Shown here piece by piece: positions 20,833 to 29,771 of a stretch of DNA of 64,000 nt. The translations under genes were made by a program, and so were the position numbers. This DNA is from a bacterium. Lineage in GTDB: Bacteria > Myxococcota_A > UBA9160 > UBA4427. Location: NCBI GenBank assembly GCA_024742285.1, contig JANSYR010000011.1, positions 62,001 through 126,000 of the forward strand, read 5' to 3'. Numbering within the stretch: the first letter of the stretch is position 1; every line of letters starts with the position of its first letter. Under the pieces are notes generated by a model that worked only from the letters and a program-made list of their open reading frames with translations, searched no databases and was not told the DNA's origin.

Positions 20833-21843
20833 GTGAGCGAAGGCGCATCACAGCAGGACGTGGAGCCGCGGCCCACGCTCGCGGACGCGAGCGCGACCGC
20901 GGACCCGGCGCGCGCCGCCGCCGAGGCCGCCGCGAAGAAGGCGTCCCGCCGCAAAGACCTGCTCACCCGTCTCGCGACCGCCGCGGTGCTCATCCCCTTC
21001 GTGATCTGGGCGATCGTGCAGGGCGGTCTCATCTATCTCGCGATCGTGATCGGGATCGGACTCCTCGCCCAGCACGAGTTCTACGGCCTGATCGTCGACA
21101 AGGGCGCGAAGCCGATCGGGAGCGTGGGGCTGGCCTTCGGTCTCGCCGTGATGGTGCTCGCGTATTTCGGAACCGAGTACCAGGCGATGCTCGCGATGAC
21201 CGCGACGCTCCTGTCGCTGATGGTCGCACAGCTCGGCAAGAACGAGATCCATGAGGCGATGGCCAGCATCTCGGGCACTTTCTTCGGCGTCTTCTACGTC
21301 GCCTGGCTGCTCTCCCACGCGGTCCTGCTCCGCAAGTTCGATGCCGCGGCGGCGGCGCACCAGGATCCGGCGCTCCTCGTGACGCTGGGGCTGACCCCGC
21401 AGAGCGGGATCTTCCTCATGTTCTTCGCCCTCGTGCCGGTCGTCCTCTGCGATGCCGGCGCCTATTTCGCCGGGCGCGCCTGGGGGCGGCGGAAGCTCGC
21501 GCCGGAAGTCTCCCCCAACAAGAGCGTCGAGGGCGCCCTCGGCGGGGTCATCGCCGGCGTGCTCGGCGGACTCGCGACGAAGTGGTTCTTCGACACCTTC
21601 TTCCCCGACCTGTCGGCGGCGCTTCCGTGGAGCATCGCGATCTTCTTCGGCTTCGCGCTCTGCGTGGTCGGCATCGTCGGCGACCTCGTCGAGTCGCTCC
21701 TGAAGCGCGACGCCGAGGTCAAGGACACCGGTGCGCTCCTGCCGGGCATGGGCGGCGTGCTCGACCGGATCGACGCGCACCTGCTCGGCATCCCGACCAT
21801 GTACTACATGATGCTCGGGTACATCTATCTGCAGGCGCGCTGA
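20833..21843 (+). CDS. cdsA: Phosphatidate cytidylyltransferase
   Basis: CdsA makes CDP-diacylglycerol, the precursor of all phospholipids, at the inner membrane. The 336-residue protein has several hydrophobic segments. The C-terminal signature is GDLVESLLKRDAEVKDTGAL followed by LPGMGGVLDRIDA, with the conserved acidic residues. The N-terminal 50 residues are alanine-rich and disordered. The GTG start at 20833 has GGAG upstream. The usual neighbour uppS is not present. pgsA at 33.5 kb would use the product. Confidence 0.94.
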   Translation: MSEGASQQDVEPRPTLADASATADPARAAAEAAAKKASRRKDLLTRLATAAVLIPFVIWAIVQGGLIYLAIVIGIGLLAQHEFYGLIVDKGAKPIGSVGLAFGLAVMVLAYFGTEYQAMLAMTATLLSLMVAQLGKNEIHEAMASISGTFFGVFYVAWLLSHAVLLRKFDAAAAAHQDPALLVTLGLTPQSGIFLMFFALVPVVLCDAGAYFAGRAWGRRKLAPEVSPNKSVEGALGGVIAGVLGGLATKWFFDTFFPDLSAALPWSIAIFFGFALCVVGIVGDLVESLLKRDAEVKDTGALLPGMGGVLDRIDAHLLGIPTMYYMMLGYIYLQAR

Positions 21844-21878
21844 AGGCTCTCTACGGGTACGCGCTGAAGGCTCCCCGT

Positions 21879-22322
21879 CTAGGGGCGCCGGTCCGCGCCG
21901 AAGGGCGCGACCTCGTAGTGCTCCGCGTAGCCGTTCTCGATCCCGGGCAGGATCTCGAGCACGTCGAAGTAGTGATCCCAGAAGAGCGTCTCCCGGATGC
22001 CCTCGATGAGGGACCGGTACTGCGACAGGTCCTGCGTCTCGAAGAGCAACACGTCGCTCACCCGGGCGCTCAGGTGCTCGACGTCCCAGAAGCGTAGGGC
22101 GACGCCGGGATGGTCCTCGAGGCGACCCTGGACCTCGTCCTCGAGGAACGCGAAGCGCTCCTTCGGTGAGAGTGCGAGCCACGCCGGGGTCGCGCGCACG
22201 AGCATGAAGATCGAGTAGGCGGATTCGTCGCTCTGCAACGGCTTCGGCGCGTCGGCTGCGCCCGCGTACGGGGCAGCGAGGCTGGTGGCGACGGTGGCGA
22301 GGAGGGCAGTGAGACGGAGCAT
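21879..22322 (-). CDS. Secreted darcynin-family protein
   Basis: This 147-residue protein has an N-terminal signal peptide (MLRLTALLATVATSLAAPYAGA). A domain that I recall as the darcynin family follows, with SIFMLVRATPAWLALSPKER, then ARVSDVLLFETQDL and LFWDHYFDVLEILPGIENGY. The fold may be a ferredoxin-like dimer as in antibiotic-biosynthesis monooxygenases; its activity is unknown. It is transcribed away from the TetR gene at 22527, and a palindrome at 22361 lies in its promoter region. Repression by that TetR protein is inferred. The family name rests on memory of the consensus. Confidence 0.75.
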   Translation of the reverse strand: MLRLTALLATVATSLAAPYAGAADAPKPLQSDESAYSIFMLVRATPAWLALSPKERFAFLEDEVQGRLEDHPGVALRFWDVEHLSARVSDVLLFETQDLSQYRSLIEGIRETLFWDHYFDVLEILPGIENGYAEHYEVAPFGADRRP

Positions 22323-22360
22323 GGCGGGTCCTTTCCGGAGTCGGGGCGTGTCATCAGGAT

Positions 22361-22376
22361 ACGAGCAATCACTCGT
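22361..22376. promoter_or_regulatory. Putative TetR operator next to the darcynin gene
   Basis: The palindrome ACGAGCAATCACTCGT has 5-base arms around a 6-base centre. It shares the pattern RCGAGCAAnnnCTCGY with a second site at 22499-22514. It lies 39 bases upstream of the darcynin start codon. Confidence 0.55.
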
Positions 22377-22498
22377 TTCCCTACTCGCTTTCGCGCCGGA
22401 GCGTCTCGGGCAGTAGAGCCCTCGAGACGGCCCGATGCGCCACCTCCCTGGAATCCCTCGTTCGTGCTGCTCACATCGCGCTCGCCGGGATCAGGAAT

Positions 22499-22514
22499 GC
22501 GAGCAAAAGCTCGC
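22499..22514. promoter_or_regulatory. Putative TetR operator next to the regulator gene
   Basis: The palindrome GCGAGCAAAAGCTCGC lies 13 bases before the TetR start codon and matches the site at 22361-22376. Two copies in one divergent promoter region are the usual pattern for a TetR protein that represses itself and its neighbour. Confidence 0.6.
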
Positions 22515-22526
22515 TATGCTGACGAG

Positions 22527-23141
22527 ATGTCCCGACGACCGGACGTGAAGCCCCGCAAGCGCCCGCGCCAGCGACGCGCACGCGAGACCGAACGCGCGAT
22601 CCTGATCGCCGCCGAGCGTGTCCTCGTGGAAGAGGGCCCGGCCGCGTTCAACACCAATCGCGTGGCGGAGGTCGCGGGCGTCAGCATCGGCTCCCTCTAT
22701 CAATACTTCCCGAACAAGGCCGCGATCCTCTTCCGCCTGCACGTCGTCGAGAATGCGACCACCTTCGCCGCGGTCTCCGCGGCGCTCGACCGCGAAGGGC
22801 CGTCGGCGGCTCGGCGCCTGCGCGGGGCGATTCGCGTGTTCTTCGAGACCGAGCGGGCGGAGGCGCCCCTCCGAACGGCGCTCGAGCTGGCCTCGGCCTT
22901 CGATCGCGACGCCGCCCACTACCGGGAGGTCGAGCAGCGAGGCGTCGACCTGGTCCGGCGATTCCTCGACGAGGTGCGGCCCGCGAAGCGCCGGGAGCCC
23001 GGGCACGAGGCCCGTTTCGTCTACTTGACGGTCACGAGCCTGGCCGAGGCGGCGAGCGTACGCGCGAGCGGGCCGCGTGCGCTGCGTCGCTACGCCGACG
23101 ACTGTGCAGGCATGATCGCGCGTCATCTGGCGCTCGAGTGA
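22527..23141 (+). CDS. TetR-family transcriptional regulator
   Basis: The 204-residue protein has an N-terminal TetR helix-turn-helix: AILIAAERVLVEEGPAAFNT, then RVAEVAGVSIGSLYQYFPNK, with the usual YQYF recognition residues. The C-terminal ligand domain shows no close relation I can name. A basic N-terminal arm (RRPDVKPRKRPRQRRAR) precedes the fold. ATG 22527 is the likely start. The gene is divergent from the darcynin gene, with two matching palindromes between them. The ligand is unknown. Confidence 0.88.
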   Translation: MSRRPDVKPRKRPRQRRARETERAILIAAERVLVEEGPAAFNTNRVAEVAGVSIGSLYQYFPNKAAILFRLHVVENATTFAAVSAALDREGPSAARRLRGAIRVFFETERAEAPLRTALELASAFDRDAAHYREVEQRGVDLVRRFLDEVRPAKRREPGHEARFVYLTVTSLAEAASVRASGPRALRRYADDCAGMIARHLALE

Positions 23142-23277
23142 ATCGATCGATCCGCCGATCGAAGAGGTGTGCCATGGACGACGCGTTCGCGTGCAGGCGG
23201 CACGGTCGAGCTATCGTGGGGAAAGAGAGCCTTGCTACGCGATCCCGCTCGGGATGGCTTGCGTACGGGAGTGATCA

Positions 23278-24780
23278 GTGAGTCGGATTCAGACGCGCGC
23301 CCTCGACCGCCAGATGGCGGCGGCCGAGACCTTCGAGGAATGGTCGGACCTGGCCCGTGAGCACGACGAGGCGACCGGCATGGATCGCTGGCGATCGCGT
23401 GACCACACCCGCCTCTACGACTACGAGGCGATTCGCGAGCGGCTCGACCGACTGCGCGAGCTGCGGATCCAGGGCGACGACCACGGCCTCCTCTTCGCCC
23501 TCAACGAGGGCATTCACGGCAACATGGGCGGCATGGGGAGCCCGAAGCTCCACGGCCGTGCGAAGTCCGGGACGAAGAAGCTCGTCGAGGCCTACGTCGA
23601 CGAGATCGTCGATGCCCTCCGGTACCTGGCGGAGCTCGAGTCCGACGAGGTCGACGAGGCGGAGAAGATCGACTTCTTCTATCGCGCGAACCACTGCTTC
23701 GGTCGCACTGCGCTGATGCTCTCCGGCGGCGGCACCATGGGATTCGTCCACGTGGGCGTCGTCAAGGCGCTCTTCGAGCAGGGCATGCTGCCGCGCGTGA
23801 TCTCCGGCGCGAGCGCGGGCTCGCTCATCGCGGGCATCATCGGCACGAAGACCGACGCCGAGCTCAGCGAGTTCTTCGACCCGGCCCGGCTCGCCGAGGA
23901 GGCCCACGAAGACACGGACATCATGGAGCAGACCGCGGAGGGGCGCGTCGGGACGATCGGCGTCGACAGCATCCGCGCCATGATCGAGCGCATGATCCCG
24001 GACGAGACCTTTCAGGAGGCCTACGAGCGGACCGGGCGACAGATCAGCATCTCGGTCGCGCCGTCGGAGCTCCATCAGACCTCGCGCCTGCTGAACGCGA
24101 TCACGTCGCCGAACGTCTACGTCCGCTCCGCGGTGCAGGCGTCCTGCGCCGTGCCCGGCGTCTACCCGCCGGTCACGCTGCACGCGAAGAACGTCCACGG
24201 CGAGTCGCAGCCCTATCTGCCGTCGCGGCGTTGGGTCGACGGTTCGATGAGCGACGACCTTCCGGCCAAGCGGCTCGCCCGGCTCTACGGGACGAACCAC
24301 ACGATCGTGAGCCTGGTGAACCCGGTCGTGTTGCCCTTCGTGCGGCGGGTGAGCGAGATGAACCAGTTCGCGTCGGGGCTCGCGCGCCTCGGGCTCGAGA
24401 TCTCGCGAGAGTTCCTGAACTACCAGCGCCATCAGCTGGCGCGCTTCCCGCGCGCGACGACCCTCAACGCGATGGTCGCGGGCCTCAACGGTCTCGTCGG
24501 TCAGACCTACTCGGGCGACATCAACATCATCGCCCGCGCGCCGTTCGTCGACCCCCGCCGCTATCTGGGCGCGCTGACGGAGGACGAGATGATCTCGCTG
24601 ATCAAGTCGGGTGAGCGATCGACCTGGCCCCACATGAACGCGATCGGCGTCGCGACCAGGATCAGCCGGACGCTCGACCACATCCTCGAACGCTACGAGC
24701 TCGCCGGCCCGATTCCGAGAGCCGCCCGAAGGCGGTCGAAGCGCGGACCGCGACCGGCCACGGGGTCGCAGGCAGCGTGA
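23278..24780 (+). CDS. Patatin-like phospholipase with DUF3336-type N-terminal region
   Basis: The 500-residue protein has a leading helical region of about 140 residues, as in DUF3336-patatin triacylglycerol lipases. The patatin domain follows. The oxyanion loop is SGGGTMGFVHVGV near residue 148, the catalytic serine lies in GASAG at about 179, and the dyad aspartate is in VDGSM near 320. Such enzymes hydrolyse acyl lipids. The basic C-terminal tail (RRRSKRGPRPATGSQ) may bind membrane. GTG 23278 is the start. The 136-base gap upstream shows no gene. A hairpin CACGCCC-AG-GGGCGTG follows at 24784. Confidence 0.88.
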   Translation: MSRIQTRALDRQMAAAETFEEWSDLAREHDEATGMDRWRSRDHTRLYDYEAIRERLDRLRELRIQGDDHGLLFALNEGIHGNMGGMGSPKLHGRAKSGTKKLVEAYVDEIVDALRYLAELESDEVDEAEKIDFFYRANHCFGRTALMLSGGGTMGFVHVGVVKALFEQGMLPRVISGASAGSLIAGIIGTKTDAELSEFFDPARLAEEAHEDTDIMEQTAEGRVGTIGVDSIRAMIERMIPDETFQEAYERTGRQISISVAPSELHQTSRLLNAITSPNVYVRSAVQASCAVPGVYPPVTLHAKNVHGESQPYLPSRRWVDGSMSDDLPAKRLARLYGTNHTIVSLVNPVVLPFVRRVSEMNQFASGLARLGLEISREFLNYQRHQLARFPRATTLNAMVAGLNGLVGQTYSGDINIIARAPFVDPRRYLGALTEDEMISLIKSGERSTWPHMNAIGVATRISRTLDHILERYELAGPIPRAARRRSKRGPRPATGSQAA

Positions 24781-24943
24781 CGCCACGCCCAGGGGCGTGA
24801 CGGAATGCCGCAAGTCGTGGGCGCAGGCGCGCAGGAGGCGTTCGCAGGGGCGCGCTGACGCAGGCTCAGTTGGGCCCGCATCTTGCTCTTTCCCCGAAGC
24901 AGGGGGAAAGCGAGATGCCGATGAAGCGTCCGGCGAGGCGCGC

Positions 24944-25249
24944 ATGCTGAGCGCGTTCCAGGAAGTCCAACACCTGCTCGAGGTCGGCGGCAGCGTCCTC
25001 GTCGCGATCTTCTGCGCGGCCGTCGCCCTCTGGACCCTGCTGATCGAGCGCTTCTTCTACGCGCTGTGGGTCCACCCGGGGCGGGCGGAGGCGGTCGGGA
25101 GGAAATGGGACGCGATGCCGGACAAGGACTCCTGGGATGCCCAGGTGATTCGCCGGCTCTGGATCAGTGAGCTGACCCTCGACTCCGGCCTCGCGGTGAT
25201 TCGTTCCCTCGTCTCGGTCTGCTTCGCTCGGCCGCGCGGGTCTTCCTAG
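24944..25249 (+). pseudogene. Truncated ExbB/TolQ-like proton channel subunit
   Basis: A 101-codon frame from ATG 24944 matches the N-terminal half of MotA/TolQ/ExbB proteins: LLEVGGSVLVAIFCAAVALW, then TLLIERFFYALWVHPG, and LAVIRSLVSVC. It breaks exactly where the second and third membrane helices (LLGLLGTVTGM in the family) should begin, ending instead in FARPRGSS and a stop. The rest is absent before purC. No exbD or tonB lies nearby. A hairpin (CTTTCCCC/GGGGAAAG, 24888-24910) precedes it. It is most likely a decayed gene left by a deletion. Confidence 0.7.
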
Positions 25250-25285
25250 ATCGGCGCTGAGATCCGGCGCTGTGCCGGACCGACG

Positions 25286-26263
25286 TCAGTCGAGTCCGAG
25301 GTTGCGGCGGATCCGCGGCTCGGGCGCCTCGAGGTCCGCCGCGAAGGGCTGCCCGGACACCTGCTCGAAGGCCGCGATGTAGCGCTCGGCGGCGGTGACC
25401 CGGACTTCGACCGGGAGCTCGGGCGGGGTCCCTTCGCCCTTGTAGCCCTGCTCGCCGAGCCAGAGCCGCACGTACTCCTTGTCGATGGCCGAAGGCGACT
25501 CGCCGCGGGACAGGGCGTCCTCGTAGCCGTCGATCCGCCAGTATCGGGACGAGTCCGGAGTGTGGATCTCGTCGATCACGACGAGGTTTCCGTCCTCGTC
25601 GAGGCCCATCTCGTACTTGGTGTCGACCAGGATCAGGCCCTGCTTCTCGGCGAAGCGGGTGCCCTCGGCGAAGAGGCGCTGGGCGATCGCGTGGGCCTCG
25701 TCGTAGAGGGCCTCGGAGATCGCGCCGCTCTCGATCAGTGTCGCCCGCGAGGTCAGCTCGTCGTGGTCACCGAACTCGGCCTTGGTCGTGGGCGTGAGGA
25801 GCGGCTCTGCCAGCTTTTCGTGGCGTCGCATTCCGTCGGGCAGGGCGTGCCCGCAGTACTCGCGCTCGCCGCGCTCGTAGGCGGTCCAGATCGAGGTGCT
25901 GGTCGAGCCGGTCAGGTAGCCGCGCATGACGAACTCGACGGGCAGCGTCCGGCACTCCTTCACGATCGAGACGCTCGGGTCCGGCACTTCGATCAGGTGG
26001 TGGCGCAGCCAGCTGCCGGTCTCGCGGAACCAGAAGGCGGCCATCTGGTTGAGGACCTGGCCCTTGAGCGGGATCGTGCCGACCACGCGATCGAAGCAGG
26101 AGACGCGATCCGAGACGACGATCGTGCGTTTGCCGGGCATGCGCTCGGGGTCGAGGTAGCTGTCGCGGACCTTGCCCTGGATCCGTTCCCCGAGGCCGTC
26201 GAAGGTCGTCTCGTCGAGGGTGGAGTCGCAGAGGGCTTCGAGCTGCTTGCGGTCGATCGCCAC
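25286..26263 (-). CDS. purC: Phosphoribosylaminoimidazole-succinocarboxamide synthase (SAICAR synthetase)
   Basis: PurC joins aspartate to CAIR in purine synthesis. The 325-residue protein is of the longer, yeast-like form. It shows GKVRDSYLD (ATP loop), VVSDRVSCFD, the SAICAR signature EFVMRGYLTGST, LILVDTKYEMG, and VIDEIHTPDSSRYW with the metal-binding acidic residues. The GTG start at 26263 has GGAGG nine bases upstream. It is divergent from purF across 259 bases, so both purine genes may answer to the same signal, although no operator was recognised there. Confidence 0.95.
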   Translation of the reverse strand: MAIDRKQLEALCDSTLDETTFDGLGERIQGKVRDSYLDPERMPGKRTIVVSDRVSCFDRVVGTIPLKGQVLNQMAAFWFRETGSWLRHHLIEVPDPSVSIVKECRTLPVEFVMRGYLTGSTSTSIWTAYERGEREYCGHALPDGMRRHEKLAEPLLTPTTKAEFGDHDELTSRATLIESGAISEALYDEAHAIAQRLFAEGTRFAEKQGLILVDTKYEMGLDEDGNLVVIDEIHTPDSSRYWRIDGYEDALSRGESPSAIDKEYVRLWLGEQGYKGEGTPPELPVEVRVTAAERYIAAFEQVSGQPFAADLEAPEPRIRRNLGLD

Positions 26264-26522
26264 CGATGGGGGCCTCCGTGCGATGCCCCGCGGCGGCTGC
26301 GGCGGGGGCGGGCAGCGCCATGGAACCCCACCGATCCCGGGGCGGCAACCGAGGCGCGATCGAGTGCCCGGCTGCGGGCCCAGGGAGGTCCGGTTGTTTG
26401 ACCCGACCGGGGGCCGCCTCTACAGTTGGCCGCGTCGTGGGGGCTGGGTGTCGGTCGCTGCGCCCGGATCCTCCCGGGATCCGTTCGTCGTCTCGCCATC
26501 TTGCCGGAGCCCCCAGCTCGAG

Positions 26523-28064
26523 ATGCATGCCAAGCACCCCTCGTCGTCCCCGCACTCTGGTCTGACGCCGCCGAGCGATCGGCCCTTCGACCGGCTGACC
26601 CGGGACGAGCTGCGCGCCCTCGAGCAGGCCCATCGGGCGGATCACTTCCACGACGAGTGCGGCGTCTTCGGCGTCCACGGGAGCGACGAGGCGTCGCACC
26701 TGACCTATCTCGGCCTCTACGCGCTCCAGCACCGGGGCCAGGAGAGCTGCGGCATCGTCGCCTCGAACGGCCGCGAGCACACGGCCCACCGCGCCATGGG
26801 GCTGGTCGCCGACACGTTCGGCGCGCCGATCCTCGATCGGCTGAAGGGCCGCCACGCGATCGGGCACGTCCGCTACTCCACCGCGGGCGGCTCGATGCTC
26901 CGGAACGCGCAGCCCATCTGCGCGAACACCGACGGCGGCCCGGTTTCGATCGCGCACAACGGCAACCTCGTGAACGCCGGCGTGATCCGTCGGGAGCTCG
27001 AGGGGCGGGGGGCGATCTTCGGCTCGACCTCGGACAGCGAGGTGATCCTCCATCTGCTGGCCCGCTCCCGTGAAGGCCACATGGAAGACCGCTTCATCGA
27101 CGCGATCTCCCGCGTAAAGGGCGCGTTCTCGATCCTGCTCCTGACCGACGACGCCCTGATCGCCGCTCGGGACCCGCACGGGTTCCGGCCCCTCTCGATC
27201 GGCCGCAAGGACGGGGCCTGGATCATCTCGAGCGAGACCTGCGCCCTCGACCTGATCGGGGCCACCCACGAGCGCGACGTCGAGCCCGGCGAGGTGGTCG
27301 TCATCCGGCGCGGGCGCTTGCGCTCGATCCGGCCGCTGCAGCGCGATGCCGCCGAGCACTTCTGCATCTTCGAGCAGATCTACGTGGCGCGGCCCGACTC
27401 GAACCTGGTCGGCAACAACGTCTACGCCTACCGGAAGGAGCTCGGGCGCATGCTCGCCCGCGAGCACGACGTTCCGGCGGACATGGTCGCACCGGTCCTC
27501 GACTCGGGGAACGCGGCGGCGCTCGGCTACGCGGAGGAGGCGGGGATCCCGTACGAGACCGCGCTGATCCGGAACCACTACGTGAGCCGGAGCTTCATCG
27601 AGCCGACCCAGACGATCCGCGACTTCAAGGTCCGCGTGAAGCACAACCCGATCAAGGGCTTCCTCGACGGCAAGCGGATCGTCCTCGTGGACGATTCGAT
27701 CGTGCGTGGAACCACGCTCCTCAAGATCGTCGGCATGCTCCGTTCGGCGGGGGCGCGGGAGATCCACGTCCGGATCTCGTCGCCGCCGACGATCGGCCCG
27801 TGCCACTACGGGATCGACACGCCGAGCCGGGAAGAGCTGATCGCCTGCCAGTTCTCGATCGAAGAGATCCGCCAGAAGATCGGCGCGGACACCCTCGGCT
27901 ACCTCTCGGTCGAGGGCCTGCGTCAGACCGCCGCCAATGAGCTCAAGCGCGGCATCTGCGATGCCTGCTTCTCCGACGAGTATCCGGTTCCGGTCGATGC
28001 CTCGGCGGTCGCCCCGCAGCTCACGCTCTTCCGCGCGGTCAAGGAAGAGGACGGCAGCTTCTAG
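26523..28064 (+). CDS. purF: Amidophosphoribosyltransferase (glutamine PRPP amidotransferase)
   Basis: PurF carries out the first committed step of purine synthesis. The N-terminal Ntn glutaminase begins at the cysteine of HDECGVFGVHG after a propeptide of about 45 residues. The phosphoribosyl motif is RIVLVDDSIVRGTT. Cysteines in SETCALD, GPCHYG and ICDACFSDEYP match the four ligands of the Bacillus-type [4Fe-4S] cluster, so this is the oxygen-sensitive form with a cleaved leader. ATG 26523 gives 513 residues and a leader of plausible length; longer in-frame starts exist upstream. The gap to the next gene (28065-28331) holds nothing I recognise. Confidence 0.95.
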   Translation: MHAKHPSSSPHSGLTPPSDRPFDRLTRDELRALEQAHRADHFHDECGVFGVHGSDEASHLTYLGLYALQHRGQESCGIVASNGREHTAHRAMGLVADTFGAPILDRLKGRHAIGHVRYSTAGGSMLRNAQPICANTDGGPVSIAHNGNLVNAGVIRRELEGRGAIFGSTSDSEVILHLLARSREGHMEDRFIDAISRVKGAFSILLLTDDALIAARDPHGFRPLSIGRKDGAWIISSETCALDLIGATHERDVEPGEVVVIRRGRLRSIRPLQRDAAEHFCIFEQIYVARPDSNLVGNNVYAYRKELGRMLAREHDVPADMVAPVLDSGNAAALGYAEEAGIPYETALIRNHYVSRSFIEPTQTIRDFKVRVKHNPIKGFLDGKRIVLVDDSIVRGTTLLKIVGMLRSAGAREIHVRISSPPTIGPCHYGIDTPSREELIACQFSIEEIRQKIGADTLGYLSVEGLRQTAANELKRGICDACFSDEYPVPVDASAVAPQLTLFRAVKEEDGSF

Positions 28065-28331
28065 CGGCAGCCCCCTTCGCTCCCAAGCGCTCGAATCGGA
28101 CACGTCGTGGGGCGTCGTCGCACGCCGCAATCGCGGCTGCCGCTTCGCCAGGGTCGGAATGCGCATCCCTTGCGGGGGCATTTCCGTGTTCTCGGTACCG
28201 ATCGCGAAATCCGGTTCCGAATCACTTTGGCGATGAAACGGGTTCGCCGAATAGGAGCCGATGGAACCGGGAATCGACGTCGGCGCGCGTCCGGCGTTCG
28301 CGGCGCGTATTCCGGGTTCAGGCGAGGCCCC

Positions 28332-29639
28332 GTGACCGAAGAACCGCTCATAGTCCGATTCGCGTCTCCCGAGGCGCTGCGCGACGAGTTCGAGAAGAAC
28401 ATCGCGAATCGAGGCGTCTTCGTGGAGACCGACGTCGCGTTCGACGTGCGCCAGGCGGTCATGGTGGAGATCGTCCTCGACTACCTGCCCGGCGCGGACG
28501 CGCGCTCGGAGTCGGCGCCGGCGCTCACCCTCGAAGGGGAGGTGGTGCACGTCGTGCCCGTCGAGATGGCGGCGAGCGGCGCGAAGCCCGGCGTGGCCGT
28601 CCAGTTCGACGCGAGCGCGACCGACCTGCGCGAGCGCTTCGAGCCGCTGCTCGGCCAGGAGGCGGCGAAGGCGGCGTCCCCCGACATCGACAACGAAGGC
28701 GCGGGGCGACGCGGCGCGAAGCGTGGCGCGGTCCGCGTTCCGGTCCGGGTCATGCCGATGAGTCGGCCGCCCTTCGAGGCGACGTCACGGGACCTCTCGG
28801 CGACGGGCATCCTGCTCTCGATGAAGGGCGACGCGCTTCCGGTCGGCGAGATCGTCCGCGTCTGTCTCTGGCATCCGAGCGGAACGCCTTCGATCGAGAT
28901 CGACGGCAAGGTCGTGCGCCAGGTGCCGAACAAGAAGGGTCGGATCGCCGCCGTCGCGGTGGCCTTCGACCGGAATCAGGTCGCCGATCCGATGATCAAC
29001 GGCGTCCTCGAGGCGCTCCGGGAAGCGGGCCATCGCAGTCGTCTCGGTGGCATCAGCGGCTCGCTCCGGGACCTCGGTCTCGCGAACATGCTCCAGATGT
29101 TCGGCTCGTCCGCACCGAAGGGCACCCTCGTCGTCGAGTACGAAGGGGAGCAGGGCTGGATCGCCTTCGCCGAGAATCAGCTGCTCACGGCCGAGCTCGG
29201 CGCGCTTTCGGGCAAGGACGCGCTCGTCGCGATGCTCGCCTGGGGCGAGGGCGATTTTCAGTTCGAGGCGACGGTCGACGAGGGGCTCGAGGCGCGGGCC
29301 GAGGCGACGCCGCTCCACGCGGCGGTCCTCGATGCCGTGTGTACGCTCGACGAGGCAGACCAGGAGACGTCGGAGGCCGATCTCGATGCGGCCTTCGGGC
29401 TCGGCGGCGAAGGGCCGATCGCGACGATCCCGGTCGAGGACGCTACGAAGTTCGAGATCGATTTCGAGCAGGAAGAGCTCTCGCGTGCCGCTCTCGACAA
29501 GACCGAGGACGCGATCCTCGAGCTCGCGCGCGCCGGAATGAGCGTCTCCCAGTTCTGCGACGTGATCCCCGAGGCACCGGAGGCGATCCGGGCGTCGGTG
29601 ATGGGGCTCGTCGAGATGGGCGTGCTCGTCCCGCGCTAG
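28332..29639 (+). CDS. PilZ-domain protein with C-terminal DUF4388 domain
   Basis: The 435-residue protein has three parts. Residues 1-115 resemble the N-terminal PilZ-like domain of myxobacterial regulators (LIVRFASPEALRDEFEKNIA). A PilZ domain follows at about 130-220 (RVPVRVMPMS, SATGILLSMK), but the usual RxxxR/DxSxxG c-di-GMP residues are only partly clear. The third part is a DUF4388 domain (GSLRDLGLANMLQMFGSS, then GWIAFAENQLLTAELGALSG), common in Deltaproteobacterial signalling proteins. GTG 28332 is the likely start; the upstream frame is arginine-rich and non-conserved. The role is probably signal transduction, perhaps for motility or surface behaviour. Confidence 0.75.
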   Translation: MTEEPLIVRFASPEALRDEFEKNIANRGVFVETDVAFDVRQAVMVEIVLDYLPGADARSESAPALTLEGEVVHVVPVEMAASGAKPGVAVQFDASATDLRERFEPLLGQEAAKAASPDIDNEGAGRRGAKRGAVRVPVRVMPMSRPPFEATSRDLSATGILLSMKGDALPVGEIVRVCLWHPSGTPSIEIDGKVVRQVPNKKGRIAAVAVAFDRNQVADPMINGVLEALREAGHRSRLGGISGSLRDLGLANMLQMFGSSAPKGTLVVEYEGEQGWIAFAENQLLTAELGALSGKDALVAMLAWGEGDFQFEATVDEGLEARAEATPLHAAVLDAVCTLDEADQETSEADLDAAFGLGGEGPIATIPVEDATKFEIDFEQEELSRAALDKTEDAILELARAGMSVSQFCDVIPEAPEAIRASVMGLVEMGVLVPR

Positions 29640-29661
29640 CGGCCGACGTTCACGCCGAGAC

Positions 29662-29771
29662 GGGACCACCGCTTCGGCGCATCCAGCTCACCGCGAATTG
29701 GGACCACCGCTTCGGCGCATCCGGCTCACCGCGAATTGGGACCACCGCTTCGGCGCATGCGGGTCACCGCG
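29662..29771. repeat. Three tandem 38-bp repeats over the protease stop codon
   Basis: Copies run 29662-29699, 29700-29737 and 29738 to about 29773, beginning GGGACCACCGCTTCGGCGCA. Copies 1 and 2 differ at one base; copy 3 differs at two further positions. Copy 3 lies inside the 3' end of the minus-strand protease gene, and copies 1 and 2 are duplicates of that end. Because 38 is not a multiple of three, the duplication moves the frame and supplies the present stop codon. Confidence 0.9.

Noticed and set aside
24784-24799. CACGCCC-AG-GGGCGTG hairpin after the patatin gene
   Set aside because: The loop is only two bases and no T tract follows, so I do not call it a terminator.
25767-28550. 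Long minus-strand frame opposite purF
   Set aside because: It covers purF on the other strand and part of purC in another frame, both unmistakable.
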